Source: Limnanthes douglasii subsp. nivea (taxonomy: Eukaryota > Streptophyta > Magnoliopsida > Brassicales > Limnanthaceae). From it: DNA of 64,000 bases. The position numbers were made by a program, and so were the translations under genes. Shown here piece by piece: positions 22,438-31,686 of this stretch. Each line of letters opens with the position of its first letter. The stretch's first letter is position 1. The stretch spans positions 8,020,345 to 8,084,344 of the forward strand of contig JAUPFV010000005.1 of assembly GCA_036936605.1 (NCBI GenBank). Reading direction: 5' to 3'. The notes under the pieces are model-generated. The model was not told the DNA's origin, ran no database searches, and was given only the letters and a program-made list of their open reading frames with translations.

Positions 22438-24007
22438 TTTTTTTATCTTTTATATCAGTAGTTTGCTCTGAATCCCTGTCGGAGTGGAATTCAACCAGAA
22501 AATCAGCCACAGCTTGGGCCTTGACTGCCGTTTGGGGAGCAAAGTCTATGTCAAAGTCCCTCAACTCTACTGACCACTTCGTCATCCTGCTTGGAATGTC
22601 TGCTTTTTGGAGAACATTCTTTAGGGGAAAAGAAGTCCGGACGATGATGGGATGAGCCTGGAAATAAGGCCTCATCTTCCTGGCTGCTATCACCAAGGCC
22701 AATGCTAACTTTTCGAGTTTCAAGTAACGCCTTTCTGCATCTATCAAGCTTTTGTTGATGTAGTACACTGGATGGGGGTAATTATCTACTTCTCTTACTA
22801 ACACAACACTGATGGCATAACTTGAAACTGCCAAATATACGAAGAGGGTCTCCCCATCAACTGGTTTAAACAAAGTCGTGGGAGAGGATAGGTGCTTCTT
22901 GATCTCCCTGAAAGCCTCATCACACTGCGGGGTCCAATCGAACCCCTTTGCACCCTTCAAAGTTTGAAAGAAAGGTGCACACCTGTCCGAAGACCTTGAG
23001 ATAAATCTGTTTAAGGCAGCTAATCTCCCCATTAAACGCTGTACTTCTTTAATGTTTCGAGGAGGCTCCATTTGGAAAAAAGCATTTAGCTGGTCCGGAT
23101 CGGGCTGTATTCCATGCTCGCTTATGATATAGCCTAGAAACTTCCCGGACTGCACTCCGAACACACACTTTTCTGGGTTTAACTTCAAATTCACTTTCAC
23201 CAAGTTGGCAAAAGTTTCTTGGAGATCGGACACGTGCAACTGCTCATCCACACTCTTCACCATCATATCGTCAATGTATACTTCCATATTTCTTCCAATT
23301 TGATCAGCAAATGCCTTGTTGACTAACCTCTGATAAGTAGCCCCAGCATTTTTCAAACCAAATGGCATCACCTTGTAGCAATGAAGCCCTCTGTCAGTGA
23401 CAAATGTGGTATGCTCTTGATCCTTTGGATCTACTTGAATCTGATTGTATCCGGAGAAAGCATCCATAAAGGAAAGTAGCTTGTTCCCAGAGGTGGATTC
23501 TACTAACTGATCAATCCGGGGAACTGGATACAAATCCTTTGGGCAAGCTCTATTGAGATCTGTGAAGTTAATGCACATGCGCCATTTGCCATTCTTCTTT
23601 TTTACCAAGATAGGATTGGCAGTCCATAAAGGGTATTGAGATTCCTTTATGTGCCCCATCTTTGTGAGTCTGTCAACCTCTTGCACAATGGCATCAGCCT
23701 TTTCTTTGGAAAAAGCTCTTCTTTTTTGAACCACTGGAGCTACATCTCTCCGGACGGATAGGTGATGTGATATCACTTCTGATGGAACTCCAGTAACATC
23801 AGCATTGCACCAAGCAAAAACGTGCTGATGGTTCTTCAAAAACTTTAACATTTCATCTTTCAAAACAGGTGGCATTTTAGACCCTATCTTGACACTTTTC
23901 CCATCTTCCAAACAGTGTGTTTCCACCTCTTCAACTGGTATCAACACTCCGGGGGTCTCCCTGGGGTCATCAATTTCACCCTCACCCCCAGAAAGGCCCT
24001 CAAACTG
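22438..24007 (-). pseudogene. Outer element pol: reverse transcriptase and degenerate first RNase H
   Basis: Read from the codon after UAG (24008-24010). The first ATG comes only well inside the RT N-terminus, which argues against separate initiation. It holds RT with CINFTDLNRACPKD and the catalytic YIDDM, followed by the thumb (MGRLAALNRFISRSSDR) and the first RNase H. There the usual TDAS active-site stretch reads LAVSS, so the first acidic residue is missing, as in the inner element. A one-base shift in the A7 run at 22438-22444 ends this frame before the second RNase H. Confidence 0.88.
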
Positions 24008-24010
24008 CTA
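24008..24010 (-). promoter_or_regulatory. Outer element in-frame UAG between protease and RT (candidate readthrough stop)
   Basis: After removing the inner element and one CCCCC copy, the protease frame runs into the minus-strand codons GAA-CAA-TAG-CAG-TTT-GAG and on into RT without a frame change. The inner element has UAG-CAA-UUA at the homologous place. UAG followed by CAR is the core of the known leaky-stop context. Confidence 0.65.
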
Positions 24011-24030
24011 TTGTTCATTAATATGGACTG

Positions 24031-24035
24031 CCCCC
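24031..24035. other. Target-site duplication CCCCC of the inner element (left)
   Basis: Five Cs precede the LTR start TGATGAGTG and are repeated at 34869-34873 directly after the right LTR. Removing the element restores the outer protease-RT frame. Confidence 0.9.
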
Positions 24036-24365
24036 TGATGAGTGAATAGCTGTCAAAAGAATGTATTTAGGATCTTGGACCTGATATGACTAGAGAGAGA
24101 AAGTATAGAGAGATAAAGTAGAATCTGAGAAAGTAATATTCAATACCCCTTTTTTGGGCAAGTGGGTCATCCTTTTATAGTAAAATAAGGCGGACCCATT
24201 TAACCTATTAGTGGGCCGTTCATTGCATTTCAATGAAGCCCTTCTTATTATTACATTGTTGTAAATTAGTCCTTGAAGGACTTTAAATACCCGATTAATC
24301 CCATCAACTATTATCTACTGTATTTTTACCCCTATCGCTTGGGTCGGCGGATTCCGCCCTCATCA
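24036..24365 (-). repeat. Inner element LTR, 3' copy (330 bp)
   Basis: Starts TGATGAGTGAATAGCTG and ends GGATTCCGCCCTCATCA on the plus strand, identical to 34539-34868. On the minus strand the CTATAAAAGGATGACCCA text (around 24165-24182) supplies a TATA box for sense transcription. Confidence 0.95.
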
Positions 24366-24380
24366 GTAGCCCCCCAGTCT
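24366..24380 (-). other. Inner element polypurine tract
   Basis: The minus strand reads GACTGGGGGGCTAC directly before the 3' LTR. Confidence 0.75.
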
Positions 24381-24650
24381 TCGGGAACTTTTAGGAGCGG
24401 AGACTTATGAAAAGGCTATCGCCGATCGTCCGACCTCATCAACCAAGTCTGATCCTGTCGGCTTCTACTTCCCGATGCTTGGGGTTACTTCCTCTGACAT
24501 CTTCCCGCGCCTTGTCTTCTCGTTTTGTGGGCTTCTAATCCTAAGCTTCTCTTGATGGGCCCGGTCCTTTTGTCTGAGCCTGGTTGCGACGGCCCACTTC
24601 TTTGCTGTGTTGTGGCGAGTGCTTACGTCAGGTTTCGTCAGAGCCGGGTC

Positions 24651-24775
24651 GACACGTGTCATGAGCTAATAGGCCATCCTCCTGCCAGGCTAAAACCCCT
24701 AGAGAGACTCTTCGTCTTCCCGCTGTGTTTCTGTCGATTGATATCCCCCGCTCTTCCAAACCTCCCTATAAATAC
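24651..24775 (+). promoter_or_regulatory. Antisense-gene promoter of the inner element
   Basis: Palindrome GACACGTGTC at 24651-24660, then TATA box CTATAAATACC at 24766-24776. An AGCTTTTTAGAGAGAGAAA leader follows near 24800, and the ATG is at 24888. The outer element carries the same palindrome upstream of its antisense TATA box. The promoter lies inside the element, about 285 bases from the 3' LTR, so antisense transcription need not start in the LTR. Confidence 0.7.
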
Positions 24776-24887
24776 CCCAAAGCCTTCTGTGTCTCTCAGA
24801 AGCTTTTTAGAGAGAGAAAACGCTGTCAGAGCATTTCTAGAGAGAGAGAACATTCGCCCGACCCTTCCTTGTCTTGGCTCTCGTTGT

Positions 24888-27532
24888 ATGAAACCCGGAC
24901 GTTCACAGAAAAACCCAACCAAGAAAAAGGGATCTGAGTGGAGTTTCGAACAGTGGTCTAGTATTGGTGATAGAGCAGAGGAATACCGACGCGCCGGTCT
25001 GATCTGGGGGTCCAACTCCAAACCTTTCGTTCCCGCTCCACTTCCTCACGACCCCGTGCTAGGCACCCTGATTCCCGCAGAAGTTTTCCTTGCTTCCGAT
25101 CTTCCCGTTTCTACGACTCCCGAAGCAGGTCAATCTCCAGAGCCCATCGTCCTTTCCTCTAGCGACAGTTCTTCTCATTCCCCGGTAGTTCGTCCGGGAA
25201 ATCCGACCCAATCTTCCACAAACTTGTCTGTACCCCGACGTGCTCGTAAATCCACTTTTCTGACTATGGGGGAAGACGAATTACTCCAGTACACGGAAGG
25301 AGGTAATAGTCCTGAAATGGTTCAGCTTACGCCCTCGATTAGAGGGTTTCGGACCGGTATTAACACTGCGGTCACTTTTTTAGGTCTGCCCAAAATGCAG
25401 CTAACACCCAAGCAGGTTGAAGAGGCTCATAAGGCCATGGCTCGCGGTATTCCCGATGCTTCTTCTTCCCAGGTCCGGCCATCTGATACAAACGCTGCTG
25501 CTGACCGCTGCTCTAACCCAGTTCCGACCCATGAAGCTGGAGAGCCCGAAATCGATATTGCTCCCGCGGGGGAGTGCGCTGCCGCAGCTTGCCACGCGGC
25601 TAATAACCAGGACGATCCCTGGCCCGAGGCGGTCAAAGCTGCTATTTCGACTAAGTACTTTGACTGGCTTTTGACCAGGGACGTGGTCTCTCTCTTCGAG
25701 GGGAAGTACCTCTACTTCCCTGAGTCCGATCATCAGGAGATGCTAATCCGCTGGGGAATCCCTGAGTGTGTCACCGTTCGATTCCCGACCCCGGGAGAGA
25801 CGCCCGTTCACGTCAGACCCAGAGAGATCGTGGTGTTCACTGAATTGTTCAACTGGGGTCTGCGCTTTCCTCTGGACCCCGAGATTGTACTCTACTTCCG
25901 CACTCTTCAAATCTGCCCATCGCAGCTGACACCCAATGCGTGGTACACCCTGATGTCCTGCATCATGGCTTCCCGCCTCTCTGGTCGAGCTATGCCGATG
26001 GAGGAGTATATCGCCATGTCGGGTCTGTCAAAATCCCCGAAGTCACCGTTCTTCTATTCCTCTCTTGGCAATAAATGGAAAATTGTCAACGACTTTTTAG
26101 AGGGGGACAAGGGGTGGAAGCATCGGTTTGTATTCTTGAGCGGGTGCTGGGAGAACGGGCTTCCGTACACCAAGGAGAACCCGAGGCAACTGCTGCGGAC
26201 CTGGGTTCATGATGGTACTGCCGATATATATATATATATATATATATTTTTAACGTGTGTGATCTTTGCGTAGTGTCAAAGGACTGGCTACAGGGGGTGA
26301 AGAAGGACCATTCGTCAACCGCGGAAGATACGTTCGAAGTGCTGAAAAACTACGCCCGCCGGAATTGGGGTCGGGGCATGCATCGCACTTTCATGGATAA
26401 GAACTTGTTTATGAGCAACCTTTGGCGGTGCTCGTCCGAGGCTCTGTCTATCGAACAGCTGCGGACACCTCCAAGCTTAGACGAAGTGATGGCCCGCACC
26501 GGTCGTCCCGGGTACATACTGTACCTCCCCAAGCGCAATAAGGCACCCAGCAAACGCCCCAAGTCAGATGATGAAGGGGGGGAAACAGAAGCTAGAACCG
26601 AGGCAGGGTGCGACCCGACCAGGACGGCGGCGTCGGATGCGGAACGTCCCGAGGCGAGCCAAAATCCGACGGTAGCGCAGAAGAGGAAGACTCGTGCAGA
26701 AGCGGAGGGATCCAAGCCAAAGAAGGCCAAGGCTGCAGAAAAGGATCGGGTGGCCGTCCGTCCAGAGGTGATTGTTCCAAGGCCTGTTCTCTTGGATCAC
26801 GTTGAAAGCGGGGATCGCCCTACAGCCGACGTTATCCCTATCGCGGACGACACTGAGACCCCGGAGGCCGCAGGACCTGATGCTTCGTCGTCGAGCGGTC
26901 CCAAATTCCCGGTGCTGACGACGATGGGAAGCCCGCACCCTTTTCCGCTTCGGAGCACGGATGGGCTAGCGTTGTCGCTCTACAGCTTGCTGGTACCAGC
27001 TGCCTTGAAAGAGCGCCGGGCTAAGGAGCTTGGTAAGAAGTTATCCGCGGCGGAGGCTAAGATTTCTAGACTGACCGCGCAGGTGAAGACTACCGAAGAG
27101 GCTCTGGTGGCGGCGGAAGGTCGGATTGCCGAGGCTGAGAGGCTAGCCACCGAAGCTAAGACGGCCGCGGAAACAGCAAAGCAGGCGATGGAGTCGACGC
27201 AGAAAACCGCACAAACCGCGGAAGGCGCAGCGGTTGCCGCGGAGACGGCGAGGAAGGCCGCGGAAGACCGCGCCTCTGGCCTAGCATCGGAGGTTCAAAA
27301 GTTAAAGTCCTCGAACGTAGCCTTCCTCGATCGATGCAGACTATGGTCGGACCAAGATGCCGCAGCCGCCTATGTTCTGTCACTCCACAACCGGTACCCG
27401 GACCTTCGTCTTGGTTTGCTATGGCTGGACGTACCGGAAAAGGATCGCCCCGAGGGAATCGTAGTGGAGGAGTCCGATGAGGCGGACGATGAAGAAGAAA
27501 ACGAGGAAGACGGTGACGATGGTGACCAGTGA
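24888..27532 (+). CDS. Antisense gene (aORF) of the inner Tat element, intact, two exons
   Basis: Exons 24888-26214 and 26274-27532 give 861 codons plus stop. The N-terminus is basic and Ser/Pro-rich with a FLTMGEDE block (shared with the outer copy as FLAMGSD). The conserved core at about residues 270-430 contains FEGKYLYFPESD, RWGIPE, FTELFNWGLRFPLDPEIV, LTPNAWYTLMSCIMASRL and LSGCWENG. Exon 2 adds WGRGMHRTF and LPKRNKAPSKRPK, a basic nuclear-signal-like patch (QKRKTRAEAEGSKPKKAK), an Ala-rich coiled coil at about 685-790 and an acidic end (EESDEADDEEENEE). A start 121 codons upstream is also in frame, but it lies before the TATA box. Antisense ORFs are described for Retand/Grande-type elements. 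The core recalls Pfam Transposase_28; the molecular role is unknown. Confidence 0.8.
26215..26273 (+). other. Short intron in the inner antisense gene (59 bp, TA-rich)
   Basis: Donor GATG|GTACTG and acceptor TTTGCGTAG|TG, phase 1. It contains a (TA)n tract of about 22 bases at 26224-26247. The site matches the outer gene's intron exactly. It is short for a plant intron, but removing it is needed to join the two conserved exons. Confidence 0.78.
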
Positions 27533-27592
27533 TGCAGTTCTCTTTATTTCTGTTTTTCTTTTGTTGTTTTTGAAAATGTGTGGTAAACCTTC

Positions 27593-27655
27593 GGGGGCTA
27601 CGGCCCCCCCAGATTTTGTATTGTACTATCTTATTTTGGGGGCCACGGGACCCCC
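27593..27655 (+). terminator. Two GC-rich hairpins after the inner antisense gene
   Basis: GGGGGC-TACG-GCCCCC (27593-27608) and GGGGG-CCACGGGA-CCCCC (27638-27655) lie 60-120 bases past the stop at 27532, inside T-rich sequence. The outer element has hairpins of unrelated sequence at the equivalent place. Confidence 0.5.
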
Positions 27656-27787
27656 TGTGCGGATGATGATTTATTTTGCTAAGTACAGTGTTGTAGGTTT
27701 AAATCTTTGATGTTTGGTTAGTTGATTTGTCATGCCCGGGAATTGTGACAACCAAAAAATGTAGGTCGGCAAGACAGCTTAATCAGG

Positions 27788-28147
27788 TCTGTAAATCGAT
27801 TTTTCATCGAAGGTTAATCCAGAGGGTCTGGAAGGCTAAAACGTAGATCGGTAAAAACCGAAAAACTCTTTGAAAGTTCTGTAGATCGATTTATCATCGA
27901 AAATTTTTCCAAAGGGTCGGAAAAATCAAAATGTAGATCGGTAAAAACCGAAAAACTCTTTGAGAGTTCTGTAGATCGAGTCATCATCGAAAATCTTTCC
28001 AAAGGGTCGGAAAAATCAAAATGTAGATCGGTAACAACCGAAAAACTCTTTGAGAGTTCTGTAGATCGAGTCATCATCGAAAATCTCTCCAACGGGTCGG
28101 AAAAATCAAAATGTAGATCGGTAAAAACCGAAAAACTCTTTGAGAGT
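27788..28147. repeat. Four 90-bp tandem repeats in the inner element 3' region
   Basis: Units start at 27788, 27878, 27968 and 28058, each TCTGTA(A/G)ATCGA...ATCATCGAA...GTAGATCGGTAA.AACCGAAAAACTCTTTGA.AGT. Units 2-4 are nearly identical and unit 1 is the most diverged. Each unit contains two small palindromes (around ATCGAT..TCATCGA and CGGTAAAAACCG). Because 90 is a multiple of 3, a minus-strand frame crosses the array, but it is a by-product. Confidence 0.95.
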
Positions 28148-28272
28148 TCTGGAAATCGACTTCAATAGAAACGATGGTGCCCAGCTCGTCAGCTGTCCAC
28201 CGCCATATAACGAATTGATTTTTAAAAGGCAAAGAATTTTATAATCAATAATGCGGTTCGGGTTTTGATCGA

Positions 28273-28325
28273 TGCCTCATTAAAACCTCCTTGTGCCACC
28301 AAGGTAGGAAAGAGTGCACCCCCGA
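28273..28325 (-). other. Conserved pol 3'-UTR motif, inner element
   Basis: CATTAAAACCTCC...GTGCCACC..GGTAGGAAAGAGTGCACCCCC matches 20622-20675 of the outer element at the same place relative to the pol stop, while neighbouring bases differ. Confidence 0.6.
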
Positions 28326-28383
28326 TCATTACAAATTTGACTAAAAACATAAAAGAATACGAAAATTAACCAAAAATTACAAA

Positions 28384-31300
28384 CTATTCAAGATATAATT
28401 TCAGATGCTCGATATTCCACGGTAGCCTTAGGAGTTGTCCGAGACGGTTCTGTAGGCGGTATGTCCCGCTCCTGACTCTTTCGACTATTTCGTAAGGTCC
28501 CTCCCAGTTTGGTGCGAGGTTTCCGAGGCTCTTGTCTTTGGTGTGTAGAAAAACCCGTCGCAGAACCTTGTCTCCGACCTTAAACTCCCGACGACGGACT
28601 TTGGTGGCATACCGACTCCTCATTAAAGTCTGGTAGTGCAAAGAGTTTAAATGGGCGCGGTGGCGCTTTTCGTCAATGAGGTCGAGCTCTAGCCGTCGGG
28701 TAGCATCATTCGCCTCCGGCTGATAAGTGCCGACCCTGAAAGAGGGAAAAATGGATTCCGCGGGGGTGACCGCGTCCATGCCATACACCAAGGCAAAGGG
28801 TGATTCCTGGGTTGCCGTGCGGGGTGTCGTTCTGTAAGCCCATAACACTTCCTGTAAGTAGTCGGGCCACTTGCCAGCCTTTCCCTCGAAATTCTTCCTG
28901 AGGCCATCCAGAACGGTTCGATTCGTGACTTCGACCTGGCCGTTCGCTTGCGGGTGAAAAGGAGCAGAGAAACACTGTCGGATATTATGCGTGGTGCAGA
29001 ACGCTTTCATTTCCGCGCTATCAAACTGTGGTCCGTTGTCCATGGTTAACCGCTGCGGCACCCCGAACCTACAACAAATGTTCGCCCAGATAAATTTGAT
29101 AATGTCCTTGGTTTTTGTGGCTGACAACGGCTCAGCCTCGATCCATTTTGAAAAATAGTCGACCGCGACGACGATCGTTTGCCTTCCTCCCGATGCCATG
29201 GGTAACGGCCCGACGAGGTCGATTCCCCATCGGTCAAAGGGTAACCCTTCGGATATAGATTCCAGAGGCGTTGCGGGTATGTTGATCGCATTCCCGAACC
29301 TTTGACACGTATCACAAGTTTTCACCATGAGTTTTGCGTCTGCTGTTATTGTAGGCCAATAGAATCCTGCGAGGAAAACTCTTCTAATCAAAGCCTTGTA
29401 TCCGCAGTGCGCCGCGCCCTCCCCGTCGTGTAGCTCGGACAAAATTACTTGGGATTCATCGAAACCTAAACATCGAAGCAGAGGCCGGCTAAAGGATCTT
29501 TTGTACAGCACATCCCCCAAAAGAACGTATCCCCGCGCCTTGTTGCGCAATTTTCGAGCCGAGGCCGCATCGTCGGGGAGCCGACCTCCAGCTAAAAACG
29601 CGATGATATTCTGCCGCCAATCTGAATTCGCCACTGGAGAGATCTGGCACGCAATTTCGGGTCGGTTATCAAGTTCATGCCTTTTAACAATGGACGGACT
29701 CTCTTGCTCTATTACCCAAGGATAACTGGTCGAGCAGGAAACTGTCGCCAAAGAGTCTGCCGTCATATTTTCACTTCGGTTGACATGCTCGTACGTGATC
29801 TTGTCGAAAGAAGCAGCCAAAATTCTCAAGGCCGCTAAGTACTGCACTAGGTGTTCCTTCCGAGCCTCCGCAATCCCCGAGGCTTGGTTTATCAAAAGTT
29901 GGGAGTCGCTTACAAGGCGCACTTGTCTCGTTCCGCAGACTTGCGCCAATCGTAAACCAGCCAAAGCCGCTTCATATTCTGCTTCATTGTTTGACGTGTG
30001 AAAGCCAAATCGGATGGCCTGGAACATGCTCAAACCCGAAGGAGTAACGATTTGAACTCCCGCGCCACAACCGCTAACGTTGGCTCCTCCATCGGTGCGG
30101 ATAGTCCATTCGCCCTCCGCGGTCTCTTGCGAGGGTGTTTCTTGTTCGGGTCGGTCGGAGTGAAATTCGACCAAAAAATCGGCCAAGGCCTGACCCTTGA
30201 TCGCGGTTCGGGGCTCGAATTCAATGTCGAAATCCCCCAGCTCTACCGACCACTTGGCTATTCTCCCGGACATATCTGGTCGTTGAAAAACGTATTTTAG
30301 TGGAAATGACGTGCGAACGACAATGTGGTGCGCTTGGAAGTACGGGCGCATCTTCCTCGCAGCCGTTACCAGAGCCAACGCCATTTTTTCGAGCTTTAAG
30401 TATCGAGTTTCGGCGTCAAGCAGACTTTTGCTTACATAGTATACAGCTGTCGGAGCTGGCCCTGATTCGCTGACCAGAGCTGCACTGACCGCGTAATCCG
30501 TAACCGCAACGTAGAGGAACAGAGTTTCGTGCGCAATGGGCTTGGTCAGACGGTTCGGGGACGATAGATACTCTTTGATCCCCAAAAATGCCTTGTCGCA
30601 TTCATCGGTCCAAACGAAATTTTTTACCTGTCGAAGGACCTGAAAAAACGGAGCACATTTGTCAGACGATCGGGAGATGAAACGATTCAACGCGGCTAAT
30701 CGCCCAGTCAACATCTGAACTTCTTTTACACTCCGAGGAAGAGTCATGTCGGCTAGGGCTCGGAGTTGGACAGGGTCGGCTTCGATGCCCTTCTCACTGA
30801 CAAGGAACCCCAAAAATTTCCCTGACCGAACACCAAAAGAACACTTCTCCGGGTTTAGCTTAAGGTTTACCCTTCGTAAGTTATCAAAAGCCTCCCTGAG
30901 GTCGGTAAGGTGATCCACATCGGTCCCACTTTTGACCAACATGTCATCGATGTAGACCTCCATATTTCTCCCGATCTGGCCTTCAAACGTTCGGTTAACC
31001 AGTCTTTGGTATGTCGCGCCCGCGTTCTTTAGTCCGAAGGGCATTACTTTGTAGCAATATAGCCCTCGACCCGTGATGAATGTGGTATTCTCCTGATCTG
31101 CGGGGTGCAGCTTAATTTGATTATAACCGGCATAGGCGTCCATAAAGGATAGTAGTTTGTTACCCGAAGTCGAATCCACCAGTTGATCGATCCGTGGCAT
31201 GGGGAAAGGGTCCTTCGGGCACGCCCGATTGAGATCGGTAAAATCTACACACATCCTCCATTTCCCGCTTTTCTTTTTGACAAGAACGGGGTTAGATATC

Positions 31301-31683
31301 CACAAAGGGTATCGCGCTTCTACGATATGTCCGATGCCGGTCATTCTTTCGACTTCCCGCAGAATTACCTCCGCTTTTTCGGGAGAGAAAGCCCGACGCT
31401 TCTGAATTATCGGTCTAACGTTCCTATTTATGGTCAACTTATGAATTGCAAACGACTCGGGTACTCCCGTAACGTCCCCGGAACACCATGCGAACAAATC
31501 AAGATTCTCTCGGAGTAAAGCCAGCATCTGTTCCCTTAAAGTCGGTAACATATCCACACCGACCCGCAGACCTTTCCCAGTTGCAAAATGATGCAGCTCA
31601 CACTCTTCGTCTGTTGTCAAAAGGCTTGGGGCCTCCCGAGGGTCGTCCACCGGCTGCGATCCTGGGGAGCTCTCCCTTAATTG
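28384..31683 (-). CDS. pol: Inner element Pol: RT - degenerate RNase H - second RNase H - integrase
   Basis: Uninterrupted frame from the codon after UAG (31684-31686) to the stop at 28384; no ATG occurs before the RT N-terminus (first at 31551). Numbering from the GTG codon at 31650: RT has CVDFTDLNRACPKD and YIDDM at 243-247. The first RNase H at about 380-500 lacks the first acidic residue (VAVT where TDAS is usual). The second RNase H has D530, E566, D592 and D642. The integrase zinc domain is H751, H758, C789, C792; the catalytic core is D821, D881, E917. A C-terminal module ends in NIEHLKLYLE. A degenerate first plus an active-looking second RNase H is the known hallmark of the Tat lineage. 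Expression probably needs stop readthrough from protease. Confidence 0.95.
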   Translation of the reverse strand, partial: QLRESSPGSQPVDDPREAPSLLTTDEECELHHFATGKGLRVGVDMLPTLREQMLALLRENLDLFAWCSGDVTGVPESFAIHKLTINRNVRPIIQKRRAFSPEKAEVILREVERMTGIGHIVEARYPLWISNPVLVKKKSGKWRMCVDFTDLNRACPKDPFPMPRIDQLVDSTSGNKLLSFMDAYAGYNQIKLHPADQENTTFITGRGLYCYKVMPFGLKNAGATYQRLVNRTFEGQIGRNMEVYIDDMLVKSGTDVDHLTDLREAFDNLRRVNLKLNPEKCSFGVRSGKFLGFLVSEKGIEADPVQLRALADMTLPRSVKEVQMLTGRLAALNRFISRSSDKCAPFFQVLRQVKNFVWTDECDKAFLGIKEYLSSPNRLTKPIAHETLFLYVAVTDYAVSAALVSESGPAPTAVYYVSKSLLDAETRYLKLEKMALALVTAARKMRPYFQAHHIVVRTSFPLKYVFQRPDMSGRIAKWSVELGDFDIEFEPRTAIKGQALADFLVEFHSDRPEQETPSQETAEGEWTIRTDGGANVSGCGAGVQIVTPSGLSMFQAIRFGFHTSNNEAEYEAALAGLRLAQVCGTRQVRLVSDSQLLINQASGIAEARKEHLVQYLAALRILAASFDKITYEHVNRSENMTADSLATVSCSTSYPWVIEQESPSIVKRHELDNRPEIACQISPVANSDWRQNIIAFLAGGRLPDDAASARKLRNKARGYVLLGDVLYKRSFSRPLLRCLGFDESQVILSELHDGEGAAHCGYKALIRRVFLAGFYWPTITADAKLMVKTCDTCQRFGNAINIPATPLESISEGLPFDRWGIDLVGPLPMASGGRQTIVVAVDYFSKWIEAEPLSATKTKDIIKFIWANICCRFGVPQRLTMDNGPQFDSAEMKAFCTTHNIRQCFSAPFHPQANGQVEVTNRTVLDGLRKNFEGKAGKWPDYLQEVLWAYRTTPRTATQESPFALVYGMDAVTPAESIFPSFRVGTYQPEANDATRRLELDLIDEKRHRAHLNSLHYQTLMRSRYATKVRRREFKVGDKVLRRVFLHTKDKSLGNLAPNWEGPYEIVERVRSGTYRLQNRLGQLLRLPWNIEHLKLYLE

Positions 31684-31686
31684 CTA
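31678..31686 (-). promoter_or_regulatory. UAG-CAA-UUA readthrough signal between protease and Pol
   Basis: Minus-strand codons are TAG (31684-31686), CAA (31681-31683), TTA (31678-31680), in frame with protease upstream and RT downstream. This matches the tobamovirus leaky-stop consensus UAG-CAR-YYA exactly. It would set the ratio of Gag-Pro to Pol. An alternative is removal of the stop by an intron, as described for Ogre; no intron-like sequence surrounds it here. Confidence 0.72.

Noticed and set aside
24525..24887. Upstream extension of the inner antisense gene to 24525
   Set aside because: This start lies before the TATA box at 24766, and the added residues have no counterpart in the outer gene.
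27814..28092. Minus-strand 92-codon frame with an internal protein repeat
   Set aside because: It is produced by the 90-bp tandem repeat, whose length is divisible by three; no start context or conservation.
28689..30300. Several plus- and minus-strand frames of 60-110 codons inside pol
   Set aside because: They overlap the well-supported Pol frame and are shadows caused by its higher GC content.
31684..31686. TAG between protease and Pol as a simple disabling mutation
   Set aside because: The same stop, followed by CAR, is present in the diverged outer element, flanking frames are intact on both sides, and Pol lacks its own ATG.
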